A stretch of DNA of 64,000 nucleotides from Streptomyces diastatochromogenes (lineage in GTDB: Bacteria; Actinomycetota; Actinomycetes; Streptomycetales; Streptomycetaceae), in assembly GCF_002242805.1 (NCBI RefSeq), contig NZ_MCGQ01000031.1, positions 124,001-188,000 on the forward strand. Reading direction: 5' to 3'. The notes under the pieces are model-generated. The model was given only the letters and a program-made list of their open reading frames with translations. It made no database searches and had not been told where the DNA came from. The translations under genes were made by a program, and so were the position numbers. Position 1 is the stretch's first letter. Each line of letters starts with the position of its first letter. Below are positions 43,556 through 52,322 of this stretch, one piece after another.

Positions 43556-45313
43556 TCAGACCGGCAGCAGCCGCGGCGCGCCGGGCCCGGGTCCCGCCTC
43601 CTGCAGCTCCAGCACCCACACTTCGTTCTCGCCCTCCCGCAGCACCGGCCCGGGGAGGTACAGGGACCGCTGCGGTCCCACGGACCAGTAGCGGCCGAGG
43701 GCGAAGCCGTTGACCCAGACGAAGCCCCGTGTCCAGCCCGGCAGTTCGAGCCGGGCGTCCCCGGCCCCGCGGACGGTGACGGTGCCCCGGTACAGCCCCG
43801 GGGCGCCGTCCCCGGAGAGCGCTCCGAAGGGCACCGCCTCCAGGCCGTCGTCGAAGGCGTCCAGATCGAGCCCGCGCGCGCGTACCCCGTGCAGATACTG
43901 CCGCTCGTGCAGGACGCCCCCGGTGATGCCCTTCGCCTCGCCGCACCGCGGCCCGTAGTTGACCCTCCCCAGGGACTCCACCCACAGCTCCACGCGCGCG
44001 GGGCCGGCGACGGGCTCCTTCAGCCGGGGCTCTTCCTCGGTGAGCACCCCGGCCCGCTCGCCGTCCACGTACACCACCGCGAGATCCCTGAGCCCGCGCA
44101 CCGTCAGCGGGTACGGCTGCCGCGGTCCCGGCACGCTCACCTCGTAGCGCACCAGGCCCCGGGCGACGTCCAGTTCCTCGAAGGCCGGCGGTACGGGGGT
44201 GACGGTCTCCTCGCCGCCGAGCGCCTCCAGGACGTCACTCATGGGTGCCCATTCGGTGAGCGCCACCTCCGTTGGAGAACCCAACGGATCAGGTAGCGGC
44301 GGCGGTTCGGGCAGCGGATCGGGGTGGTACTCGGCCAGCACCTCGCGGAAGCGCCAGAACTTCTCCGTGGGGCGCCCGTACTCGTCGACCGGCGCGTCGT
44401 AGTCGTACGAGGTCGCGTCCGGCTCCAGCGGACCCTCGTGCAGCTCGCCGCCGCCCCGGTTGGCGCCCGCCCAGCCCCCGAAACTCGTCCCGCCGTGCGC
44501 CATGTACAGGTTCACCGAGGCACCGCACTCCAGGATCTCCCGCAGCGCCCCGGCCGCCTCCCCGGGGTCCCGTACGACGTGTTCGCCGCCCCAGTGGTCG
44601 AACCAGCCGCACCAGAACTCCATGCACATCAGCGGGCCCCCGGGACGATGGCGGCGCAGCGTCTCGAACGCCGCGCGCGCGTGGGAGCCGAAGTTCACCG
44701 TGGCGAGCACCCCGGGCAGCGAGCCGCCGGTGATCATGTGGTCCTCGGGGCCGTCCGAGGTGAACAGTGGCACCGTGACCCCCTTGACCCGCAGCAGCTC
44801 GGCGAGCTGTTCGAGGTAGTCCGCGTCCGAGCCGTAGCTGCCGTACTCGTTCTCGACCTGCACCATGATCACCGGGCCGCCCCGGTCGATCTGCCGGGGC
44901 ACGATCTCGTGCAGCAGAGGGCGGAACCAGTTCCGTACGTGGAACAGGAAGCGCTCGTCACGGGTACGCGCGCGCGTGCCCGGCTCGCCCGTCACCCAGT
45001 GCGGAAGCCCGCCGTTCTCCCACTCGGCGCAGATGTACGGCCCCGGCCGCACGATCGCCCACAGGCCGGCCTCGCGGACCGCGTCCAGGAACCGGCCGAC
45101 CGCCCGCACGTCCCGAAAGCGCCCCGGGCCCGGCTGGTGCAGGTTCCACGGGACGTACGTCTCCACGCAGTTGAGGCCCATCGCCCGCAGCATCTCCAGC
45201 CGGTGCCGCCACTGCGCCTCGTGCACCCGGAAGTAGTGCAGCGCGCCGGACAGCAGCCGTACCGGCCGCCCGTCCAGCAGGAAGTCGGATTCCCCCACCG
45301 TGAACTCGCTCAT
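43556..45313 (-). CDS. GH35 beta-galactosidase
   Basis: A 585-residue glycoside hydrolase family 35 enzyme, which removes terminal beta-galactose. The N-terminal barrel has LLSGALHYFRVHEAQW near residue 19 and NCVETYVPWNLHQP near 48. The likely acid/base Glu lies in QVENEYGSYG near 153 and the nucleophile Glu in MCMEFWCGWFDHWGG near 227. C-terminal beta domains end with LPGWTRGFVWVNGFALGRYW. There is no signal peptide, so it is intracellular and would act on imported oligosaccharides. It is divergent from an AraC gene that probably regulates it. Confidence 0.93.
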   Translation of the reverse strand: MSEFTVGESDFLLDGRPVRLLSGALHYFRVHEAQWRHRLEMLRAMGLNCVETYVPWNLHQPGPGRFRDVRAVGRFLDAVREAGLWAIVRPGPYICAEWENGGLPHWVTGEPGTRARTRDERFLFHVRNWFRPLLHEIVPRQIDRGGPVIMVQVENEYGSYGSDADYLEQLAELLRVKGVTVPLFTSDGPEDHMITGGSLPGVLATVNFGSHARAAFETLRRHRPGGPLMCMEFWCGWFDHWGGEHVVRDPGEAAGALREILECGASVNLYMAHGGTSFGGWAGANRGGGELHEGPLEPDATSYDYDAPVDEYGRPTEKFWRFREVLAEYHPDPLPEPPPLPDPLGSPTEVALTEWAPMSDVLEALGGEETVTPVPPAFEELDVARGLVRYEVSVPGPRQPYPLTVRGLRDLAVVYVDGERAGVLTEEEPRLKEPVAGPARVELWVESLGRVNYGPRCGEAKGITGGVLHERQYLHGVRARGLDLDAFDDGLEAVPFGALSGDGAPGLYRGTVTVRGAGDARLELPGWTRGFVWVNGFALGRYWSVGPQRSLYLPGPVLREGENEVWVLELQEAGPGPGAPRLLPV

Positions 45314-45349
45314 GCACCCGAGCCTCGGCCCTGGCGGCGACCGGCGCCA

Positions 45350-45386
45350 TGGACGAAGATCGGCGCTGCTTGGACAAAAGTCCGCC
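45350..45386. promoter_or_regulatory. AraC-type direct repeats between the GH35 and araC-like genes
   Basis: TGGACGAAGATCGGCG (from 45350) and TGGACAAAAGTCCGCC (from 45371) are direct repeats exactly 21 bases apart, two helical turns. This is the classical geometry for two AraC-family half-sites. They lie 37-64 bases upstream of the GH35 start and just before the regulator start. Confidence 0.6.
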
Positions 45387-45411
45387 GTCCCCGACGCCGG
45401 GAGGAGCGCCG

Positions 45412-46290
45412 ATGTACCACACCTGGATGCGGTTCTTCAGCCCCGGCCCCGCCCACCACCGCCTCGGCCTGGTCTGCCTCGGCGTCGGCCTCCAGTACGG
45501 CACGCTGCCCACGGTCGGCCCCCGCACCCTCGACCACCACGTGGCCGTCGTGATCAGCACGGGCGGCGGCTGGTACCGGGGCGCCGACGGCCGACGTACG
45601 ACCGTCACCGCGCCCGCGCTGCTGTGGCTCACCCCCGGGGTGCCGCACCACTACGGGCCCGACCCGGACACCGGCTGGGACGAGGGCTTCGTCGACTTCG
45701 CCGGGCCCGCCACCTCGACCTACACCGAACTCGGCTACATCGAGCCCGAGCGGCCCGTCGTCCCGCTCTCGGACGCGGCCGGGCCCCGTGCGGTCGTCGC
45801 CCGCATCGCCCGCGCCGCCCGCCGCGGCAACCCCCTCCTGGAGGTCGAGACCGGCGCAGCCGTCCACGAACTCCTCGTCGCTCTGCGCCGGGCCCGCGCC
45901 GACCTCGCCCCCGACGGCGACCAGGTGCTGCAGGCCCTGGCCCGGGACGCCTGCAGGCCGATGAGCGTCGCCGACCACGCGCGCGTGCACGGCATGACCC
46001 CCGCCGAGCTGCGTGGCGCCGTCCGCCGCGCCGCCGGATGCAGCCCCAAGGACTACCTGCTCCGCATCCGCCTGGGCCGCGCCAAGGAACTCCTCGCCGC
46101 CACCGAGCTGCCCGTCGCGGCCGTCGCCCGCCGCGTCGGCTACGACGACCCCGCCTACTTCTCCCGGCTGTTCACCCGCCGGGTCGGCCTCGCCCCCGTC
46201 CGCTTCCGCGCCCAGCAGGGCCGCAGCGTCCCCGGCGGCTGGAGCGACCGCATCCCGGATCCGGACGATCCTCCGATGATCGGCGACTGA
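45412..46290 (+). CDS. AraC family transcriptional regulator
   Basis: A 292-residue protein from ATG 45412, which follows GGGAGGAG. An in-frame ATG at 45349 lies in the operator region. An N-terminal cupin-type sensor domain has LTPGVPHHYGPDP near residue 65 and FVDFAGPA. A C-terminal double helix-turn-helix follows (about residues 175-280): SVADHARVHGMTPAELRGAVRRAAG, then ATELPVAAVARRVGYDDPAYFSRLFTRRVG. It probably senses a sugar and activates the divergent beta-galactosidase gene. Confidence 0.92.
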   Translation: MYHTWMRFFSPGPAHHRLGLVCLGVGLQYGTLPTVGPRTLDHHVAVVISTGGGWYRGADGRRTTVTAPALLWLTPGVPHHYGPDPDTGWDEGFVDFAGPATSTYTELGYIEPERPVVPLSDAAGPRAVVARIARAARRGNPLLEVETGAAVHELLVALRRARADLAPDGDQVLQALARDACRPMSVADHARVHGMTPAELRGAVRRAAGCSPKDYLLRIRLGRAKELLAATELPVAAVARRVGYDDPAYFSRLFTRRVGLAPVRFRAQQGRSVPGGWSDRIPDPDDPPMIGD

Positions 46291-46346
46291 TCGCATGGTG
46301 ATCAGCCGGTGATCGGGAGGCGCCGCGCCCCTTAGGGTTGACGCCC

Positions 46347-46697
46347 ATGACCATCAGCAACACCGGTACCGGTGACGTCGACCCCGCGGTCCGCCAGGAG
46401 CTGGAGCGGCTGCGCGAGAGCATCGACAACATCGACGCGGCCGTCGTCCACATGCTCGCCGAGCGCTTCAAGTGCACCCAGCAGGTCGGCCGGCTCAAGG
46501 CGGTGCACCAGCTGCCGCCCGCCGACCCGGCCCGCGAGGCCCGGCAGATCGAGCGGCTGCGCAGCCTCGCCGAGAACGCGAGGCTCGACCCGGCGTTCGC
46601 GGAGAAGTTCCTGAACTTCATCATCGCCGAGGTGATCCGGCACCACGAGTCCATCGCCGAGGACACCGCGAACGGGCAGCCGGCCCAGGCCGACTGA
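46347..46697 (+). CDS. Chorismate mutase (AroQ type)
   Basis: A 116-residue all-helical protein that converts chorismate to prephenate for phenylalanine and tyrosine synthesis. The first helix ELERLRESIDNIDAAVVHML and the following AERFKCTQQVGRLKA (about residues 18-52) hold the conserved Arg and Lys of the AroQ active site. ATG 46347 is used; an in-frame TTG nine bases upstream is less likely. The stand-alone short form is typical of actinobacteria, where activity often depends on DAHP synthase. Confidence 0.92.
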   Translation: MTISNTGTGDVDPAVRQELERLRESIDNIDAAVVHMLAERFKCTQQVGRLKAVHQLPPADPAREARQIERLRSLAENARLDPAFAEKFLNFIIAEVIRHHESIAEDTANGQPAQAD

Positions 46698-46778
46698 CCA
46701 GCCGCGAGGGGATTCGGACAAAAGGCGTGTACCGATCCACCCCTGTGCGCTGTCAGTGCGATCAGGCAGCATGGCTGC

Positions 46779-49259
46779 ATGTCCGTCATCACGCGCGACG
46801 AAGCGCAGCTCCGAGCACAGTTCCTCGACGTCCACCGCTACTCGATCGAGCTCGACCTCACCACGGGGGACGAGACCTTCGACTCCCGTACCGTGATCAG
46901 GTTCACCGCGCGGACCGACGGGGACACGTTCGTCGAGCTGAAGCCCGCCGAGCTGCGCGCCGTCACGCTGGACGGACAGCCCCTCGACCCGGAGTCCTTC
47001 CAGGACGACCGGCTGCCGCTGCGGAACCTCACCGCCGGCGAGCACGAGCTGCGCGTCGACGCGGCCATGCGCTACTCCCGCACCGGCGAGGGCATGCACC
47101 GCTTCACCGACCCCACCGACGGCGAGACGTACGTCTACACCCAGCTGTTCCTGGACGACGTCCAGCGGGTCTTCGCCGCCTTCGACCAGCCCGATCTGAA
47201 GGCCGTCTTCGAGCTCACCGTCACCGCGCCCGACGGCTGGACCGTCCTCGCCAACGGCATCACCGAGCACCTCGGCGAGGGCCGCTGGCGGGCCGCCCCG
47301 ACCCCGCTGATCTCCACCTACCTCGTCGCCGTCGCCGCCGGCCCCTGGCACTCGGTGCGCACCGAGCACCGCGGCCTGCCCTTCGGCATCCACTGCCGCC
47401 GCTCCCTCGCGCCCCACCTCGACGCCGACGCCGAGGAGATCCTCGAGGTCACGCGCGCGTGCTTCGACCGCTACCACGAGAAGTTCGAGGAGCCCTACCC
47501 CTTCGACTCCTACGACCAGGCGTTCGTCCCCGAGTTCAACGCCGGCGCCATGGAGAACCCCGGCCTGGTCACCTTCCGCGACGAGTTCGTCTTCCGCTCG
47601 GCGGTCACCGACACCGAGCGGCAGACCCGCGCCATGGTCATCGCCCACGAGATGGCCCACATGTGGTTCGGCGACCTCGTCACCCTCAAGTGGTGGGACG
47701 ACATCTGGCTGAACGAGTCCTTCGCCGAGTACATGGGCTACCAGACCACCGCCGAGGCCACCCGCTTCACCGACACCTGGACCGACTTCGGGGTCGCCCG
47801 CAAGGCCTGGGGCTACGACGCCGACCAGCGCCCCTCCACCCACCCGGTGGCCCCCGAGGCGGTCGACGACACCGCCTCCGCCCTGCTCAACTTCGACGGC
47901 ATCTCCTACGCCAAGGGCGCCTCCGCGCTGCGTCAGCTGGTGGCCTGGCTCGGTGAGAAGGACTTCCTCGCCGGCATCAACATCCACTTCAAGCGGCACC
48001 GGTTCGCCAACGCCACCCTCGCCGACTTCATCGACTCCCTCGCCGCGGCCACCGAGCGCGACGTGCACGCCTGGGCCGACGCCTGGCTGCGCACCACCGG
48101 AGTCGACACGCTCACCCCGGCGATCGAGACCGCCGACGGCACCTGCGCCCTGACCGTCGAGCGCGCGGGCAGCCGACCGCACCGCGTCACCGTCGGCGTC
48201 TACGACCGTGACCTCGGCGACGAGGGCCGCCTCACCCTGCGCGAGCGCATCGGCCTCGACGTCCCGCAGACCGCCCCGGAGCCCATCGGCAAGCGCCCCG
48301 CGCTGCTCCTGGTCAACGACGGCGACCTGACCTACGCCAAGGTCCGCTTCGACACCGAGTCCTTCGAGGCGGTCCGCGAGGGTCTGTCCGGGCTGCCCGA
48401 CCCGCTCACCCGCGCGGTGGTGTGGAACGCCCTCAGGGACGCCGTCCGCGACGGCGAACTCCCGCCCCAGGCCTACCTGGAGACGGCCCGCACCCATCTC
48501 CCGCTGGAGACCGACCTGGCCCTCGTCCAGGGCGTCCTCGCCTTCGCCTCCACCCACGTCGCCGACCGCTTCCTGCGCCCCGAGGACCGCCCGGCCGCTC
48601 TCGCCACCCTCAGCTCCCTCTGCCGCGACCTGCTGCGCCGCACCGAGGACGGCGACAACCCCGGCCTGCGCCTGATCGCCGTACGGCACTTCATCGACGT
48701 CGCCGCCCACCCCGACACGATCGCCGCCTGGCTCGCCGACGGCACGGTGCCCGGCGGGCCGGAACTCGACCCCGAGCTGCGCTGGCGCATCCTCGGCCGG
48801 CTCGCCGTGCTCGGCGCCACCGACGAGGCCGCGATCGCCGCCGAGCTGGAGCGGGACCCGTCCGCCACCGGCCAGGAGGGCGCCGCCACCTGCCGTGCCG
48901 CCCTGCCCGACCCCGAGGCCAAGCGGGCGGCCTGGGAGGCGATGTTCGTCACGGACGACCTCTCCAACTACCTGTTCACAGCCACCGCGCGCGGCTTCTG
49001 GCAGCCCGAACAGGCCGACCTGGTACGCGGGTACGTGTCGCGCTACTACGAGGACGCGGTCGCCCTCGCCGCCCGCCGCGGCCCCGCCATCGCCGTCGCC
49101 GCCGGCCGCTGGGCCTTCCCGCACCACGCCGTCGACGCCGAGAACCTCGCCCTCGGGGAGGCCTGCCTGCGCGAGGCCGACCCGGTCGTCGCCCTCCGCC
49201 GCAAGCTGGTCGACGAACTGGACGACCTGGCCCGGGCGTTGCGGGTACGGGGGGAGTAG
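46779..49259 (+). CDS. pepN: Aminopeptidase N (M1 family)
   Basis: An 826-residue cytoplasmic zinc aminopeptidase that removes N-terminal residues from peptides. The N-terminal beta domain contains QLFLDDVQRVFAAFDQPDLKA near 124. The exopeptidase motif GAMENPGL is near 256. The zinc site HEMAHMWFG lies near 288, with the third ligand Glu in WLNESFAEYMG near 309. A long helical C-terminal domain with the ERAP1-like pattern follows. No signal peptide is seen. Length and order match actinobacterial PepN. Confidence 0.96.
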   Translation: MSVITRDEAQLRAQFLDVHRYSIELDLTTGDETFDSRTVIRFTARTDGDTFVELKPAELRAVTLDGQPLDPESFQDDRLPLRNLTAGEHELRVDAAMRYSRTGEGMHRFTDPTDGETYVYTQLFLDDVQRVFAAFDQPDLKAVFELTVTAPDGWTVLANGITEHLGEGRWRAAPTPLISTYLVAVAAGPWHSVRTEHRGLPFGIHCRRSLAPHLDADAEEILEVTRACFDRYHEKFEEPYPFDSYDQAFVPEFNAGAMENPGLVTFRDEFVFRSAVTDTERQTRAMVIAHEMAHMWFGDLVTLKWWDDIWLNESFAEYMGYQTTAEATRFTDTWTDFGVARKAWGYDADQRPSTHPVAPEAVDDTASALLNFDGISYAKGASALRQLVAWLGEKDFLAGINIHFKRHRFANATLADFIDSLAAATERDVHAWADAWLRTTGVDTLTPAIETADGTCALTVERAGSRPHRVTVGVYDRDLGDEGRLTLRERIGLDVPQTAPEPIGKRPALLLVNDGDLTYAKVRFDTESFEAVREGLSGLPDPLTRAVVWNALRDAVRDGELPPQAYLETARTHLPLETDLALVQGVLAFASTHVADRFLRPEDRPAALATLSSLCRDLLRRTEDGDNPGLRLIAVRHFIDVAAHPDTIAAWLADGTVPGGPELDPELRWRILGRLAVLGATDEAAIAAELERDPSATGQEGAATCRAALPDPEAKRAAWEAMFVTDDLSNYLFTATARGFWQPEQADLVRGYVSRYYEDAVALAARRGPAIAVAAGRWAFPHHAVDAENLALGEACLREADPVVALRRKLVDELDDLARALRVRGE

Positions 49260-49386
49260 GGCCAGGGACGTAGGGCGCGGCCGGGGCGGCTGGTCCCTGA
49301 CGACGATGCGGAGGGCCGATCGTCCTTCCTAGGCTCGGAAGGCCAAGGACGACCAGGACGATCAACCCGAGCCCAGGAGGCAACCC

Positions 49387-50223
49387 GTGATCGTAGTCAC
49401 CGGTGCGACCGGCAACGTCGGCCGTGCCCTCGTCGAGCGTCTCGTCACCGCCGGCCGGCCGGTACGGGCACTGACCCGCGACCCCGAGCGCGCGGGTCTG
49501 CCCCAGCGGGCCGAGGTGGTGGCGTTCGCGCCGGAGGAGTCGGTGGCCCTGTTCGAGGGAGCGAGCAAGCTCTTCCTGTACGTCCAGGCGGCCGGCGAGC
49601 GGACGGCCGCCCTGCTGGAGGCCGCGCGCACGGCCGGGGTGCGCCACGTCGTCCTGCTCTCTTCCGGGATCATCCAGGAGGGCGCCGACGAGACCCATCC
49701 CATCCACGTCATGCACGCCACCGCCGAGCGGCAGATCCGTGACAGCGGCCTGGAGTGGACGTTCCTGCGCCCCAACGCCTTCGCCGTCAACGCGTTGCAG
49801 TGGGCGCCGCAGATCCGTGGCGGCGACACCGTCCACGGTGTCTTCGCGGGCATGCTCACGGCGCCCATCCACGAGGACGACATCGCCGCCGTGGCCGAAC
49901 GCGCCCTGCTGGACGACGGTCACGAAGGCGCGGTCCACCGCCTCACCGGGCCCGAGGCGACCACCAACACCGACCAGATCGCCGCGATCGGCCGGGCCGT
50001 GGGCCGCGAGCTGACCTTCGTCGAGGTGCCCCCGGAAGAGGCGGGACCCAAGCTGTTCCCGCACGCCCCGCCGGAGTTCGTCCAGCCCTTGCTGAAGAGC
50101 TTCGCCGCCACCGTGGGCGTACCCCCTGAGATCACCGCCACGGTCGAGAAGGTCACGGGCACTCCGGCGCGCACCTTCGAACGGTGGGCACAGGATCACG
50201 CGGACGACTTCCGAGGCGTCTAG
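49387..50223 (+). CDS. NmrA-like NAD(P)-binding protein
   Basis: A 278-residue Rossmann protein beginning at GTG 49387, after CCAGGAGG. VTGATGNVGRALVERL at residues 4-19 is the cofactor motif. LFLYVQAAGERTAALLEAAR and the internal WTFLRPNAFAVNALQWAP are usual for NmrA/atypical SDRs, which lack a Tyr-x-x-x-Lys site. It may act as a redox sensor or a quinone/NADPH oxidoreductase. The function is unknown. An imperfect palindrome and inverted GATCGTCC/GGACGATC lie just upstream (49318-49363). Confidence 0.85.
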   Translation: MIVVTGATGNVGRALVERLVTAGRPVRALTRDPERAGLPQRAEVVAFAPEESVALFEGASKLFLYVQAAGERTAALLEAARTAGVRHVVLLSSGIIQEGADETHPIHVMHATAERQIRDSGLEWTFLRPNAFAVNALQWAPQIRGGDTVHGVFAGMLTAPIHEDDIAAVAERALLDDGHEGAVHRLTGPEATTNTDQIAAIGRAVGRELTFVEVPPEEAGPKLFPHAPPEFVQPLLKSFAATVGVPPEITATVEKVTGTPARTFERWAQDHADDFRGV

Positions 50224-50759
50224 AACCTCAACTCCGCCCGCAGTACGCCCCTTTCGCCCCGCCCCGCCCGCCGGTTGCCCACCTCGGTCGGGGCGGGAGC
50301 GGCGACGGCCAGGGTGAAACCGAGCCGCTCCAGGAAGCACTCGCCGGAGCGCCAGCCCGCCGGGACCGTCGCCGTGACCAGGGGCACCCGACCGGCGCGG
50401 GCCAGCAGGGACTCGGCCAGCGCACGGCCGAGGCCGCGGCCTCGCGCCCACGGCGCCAGCAGGAACAGGCCCACCGCCACCGCGCCCGGCTCCGGATGGT
50501 CCCGTACGGCGTCCACCAGGCCCGCGACCACGCCGTCCCGCTCCAGCACCAGGAGCACCTTGTCGTCGGGGCTCGCGCCCTCCGGCAGCGAGTAGAACAG
50601 GCTCTGCACGTCCCCGGGCCCCGACGGCAGTCCCGTCGCCGCCACGAACCAGTCCTCGCACTCCGCGAACAGCGTGAGCAGCGGCACCTCGTCCGCCGGA
50701 CCGGGCTCGCGCACCACCACCCGCTCACCGGGCACGTCGATCATCCACGCGTCAACCAC
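50220..50759 (-). CDS. GNAT family N-acetyltransferase
   Basis: A 179-residue GNAT-fold protein. The acetyl-CoA-binding motif A is FLLAPWARGRGLGRALAESLLA near residue 92. The downstream FLERLGFTLA near 140 is the usual last beta-strand region. The substrate is unknown. The start is uncertain: GTG 50759 or ATG 50744. Its stop codon shares the palindromic CTAG at 50220-50223 with the convergent NmrA-like gene. Confidence 0.82.
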   Translation of the reverse strand: MVDAWMIDVPGERVVVREPGPADEVPLLTLFAECEDWFVAATGLPSGPGDVQSLFYSLPEGASPDDKVLLVLERDGVVAGLVDAVRDHPEPGAVAVGLFLLAPWARGRGLGRALAESLLARAGRVPLVTATVPAGWRSGECFLERLGFTLAVAAPAPTEVGNRRAGRGERGVLRAELRF

Positions 50760-50963
50760 CCGACCGACGTTAGCCGCAGGTCACCACGCTCCAACGCGTT
50801 TTCCCCGTACGGCAGTACCCACTTTCGGGTTCCGATCGTTGGGCTTTCCGGACGCGTGGGATTCTTCCCGTACAAACTGGAAGAACGCCGTACAGAAGTC
50901 CCTGCACCAGCCGGAAGCCGGCATGGTCGCCCCCCTTGTCCCCGCGCCCCGGAGGAGAGCCCC
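50760..50963 (+). promoter_or_regulatory. Upstream region of the siderophore-type pair
   Basis: A 204-base non-coding region separating the divergent GNAT and decarboxylase genes. It contains CCGTAC three times (near 50809, 50868 and 50889), including GTACGGCAGTAC, an inverted GTAC pair. No convincing DmdR iron box was seen here, unlike the classic desferrioxamine promoter. Confidence 0.3.
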
Positions 50964-52322
50964 ATGAGCCTGCCGCCCCTCGCCTCAGGACCCGACGGCC
51001 CCGAAGCCCTGCGGCCGCTCCTGGACACCGTCATAGACGCGCTCGCGAGCGGCGCCCGGGCCCGCGGCGGACCGCTGCCGGCCGGCGGGCCCGAGGCCGT
51101 CGCCGCACGGATCGCCGACGCCCTCGGGGACGTCCTGCCGGACGACGGCGACCCGGGCGCGCTGCACGCCCTCGTGCGGGCCCTGGCCGAGGGCGCCGCC
51201 GACCCCGCGGACCCGCTGTGCGCGGCCCATCTGCACTGCCCGCCGCTCGCCGTCGCCACCGCCGCCGACCTCGCCGCGAGCGTCCTCAACCCGTCCCTGG
51301 ACTCCTGGGACCAGGCCCCGGCCGCCTCCGCGCTGGAGGCCGAGGTCACGCGCGCTCTCGCCCAGGAGATCGGCCTCGCCGACGCCCTGGTCACCACCGG
51401 CGGCACCGAGTCCAACCAGCTCGCCCTGCTGCTCGCCCGCGAGGCCCACGGCGGCAGCGTCCACCTGGTCTGCGGGGCGAACGCCCACCACTCGCTGCCC
51501 CGCGCCGCCTGGCTGCTCGGCCTGCCCGAGCCGGTCGTCGTCCCCGCCCCGGGCGGCACCCTCGACCCGGCCGCCCTCGACGCGGCCCTGACCGCGCTCT
51601 CCGGCCCGCTGCTGGTCGCCGCCACCGCCGGCACCACCGACGCCGGGCTCATCGACCCGCTGCCCGAGATCGCCGGCCTGTGCACCGCCCACGGCGCCCG
51701 CCTGCACATCGACGCCGCCTACGGCGGAGGCCTCGCCTTCAGCGACCGGCACCGGGACAAGCTCGCCGGACTCGAAGCCGCCCACACCGTCACCCTCGAC
51801 CTGCACAAACTCGGCTGGCAGCCGGCCGCCGCCGGCCTCCTCGCCGTGGCCCGGCCCCGCGAACTCGCCGTCCTGCACCAGCGCGCCGACTACCTGAACG
51901 CCGACGACGACACCGAGGCCGGACTCCCCGACCTGCTCGGCCGCTCCCTGCGCACCACCCGCCGGCCGGACATCCTCAAGATCGCCGTCACCCTCAGGAC
52001 GCTGGGCCGCGGCGGACTGGGCACCCTGGTCGACCAGGTCTGCGCCCGCGCGCGCGAGTTCGCCGCGCTCGTCCAGGGCCACTCCGGCTTCGAGCTGTAC
52101 GACCGGCCCGTCATCAGCACGGTCCTGTTCCGGCCCGCCGGAGCGGACGACGACACCGTCGCCGCCGTACGCCGCACGCTGCTGCAGGAAGGCCGGGCCG
52201 TCCTCGGCCGCGCCCGTCTCGACGGCCGCCTCTGGCTCAAGGCCACCTTCCTCAACCCCCACACCCGGCCGGACGAACTGGCCCAGCTCCTCAAACTCGT
52301 AGAAGGAACGACCCCCAGATGA
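50964..52322 (+). CDS. PLP-dependent group II amino acid decarboxylase (lysine/diaminobutyrate type, DesA-like)
   Basis: A 452-residue PLP decarboxylase of the DABA/lysine/glutamate decarboxylase family. TTGGTESNQLALLLAR near residue 148 binds PLP phosphate, HHSLPRAAWLLGLP near 174 stacks on the ring, HIDAAYGGG near 250 supplies the Asp, and LDLHKLGWQPAA near 274 holds the Schiff-base Lys. GGAGGAG precedes ATG 50964. It is coupled by ATGA to an amine N-hydroxylase gene, the same pairing as desA-desB, so it probably makes cadaverine or putrescine for a hydroxamate siderophore. The acyltransferase and NIS synthetase are not nearby. Confidence 0.85.
   Translation: MSLPPLASGPDGPEALRPLLDTVIDALASGARARGGPLPAGGPEAVAARIADALGDVLPDDGDPGALHALVRALAEGAADPADPLCAAHLHCPPLAVATAADLAASVLNPSLDSWDQAPAASALEAEVTRALAQEIGLADALVTTGGTESNQLALLLAREAHGGSVHLVCGANAHHSLPRAAWLLGLPEPVVVPAPGGTLDPAALDAALTALSGPLLVAATAGTTDAGLIDPLPEIAGLCTAHGARLHIDAAYGGGLAFSDRHRDKLAGLEAAHTVTLDLHKLGWQPAAAGLLAVARPRELAVLHQRADYLNADDDTEAGLPDLLGRSLRTTRRPDILKIAVTLRTLGRGGLGTLVDQVCARAREFAALVQGHSGFELYDRPVISTVLFRPAGADDDTVAAVRRTLLQEGRAVLGRARLDGRLWLKATFLNPHTRPDELAQLLKLVEGTTPR

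Noticed and set aside
46332..49127. A 931-residue antisense open frame opposite pepN and the chorismate mutase gene
   Set aside because: Composition is Gly/Val/Glu-rich without motifs. The plus-strand proteins are clearly real.
50760..50963. A DmdR iron box before the decarboxylase/hydroxylase pair
   Set aside because: The only TTAG-containing stretch (near 50769) matches too few consensus positions and sits beside the GNAT start.
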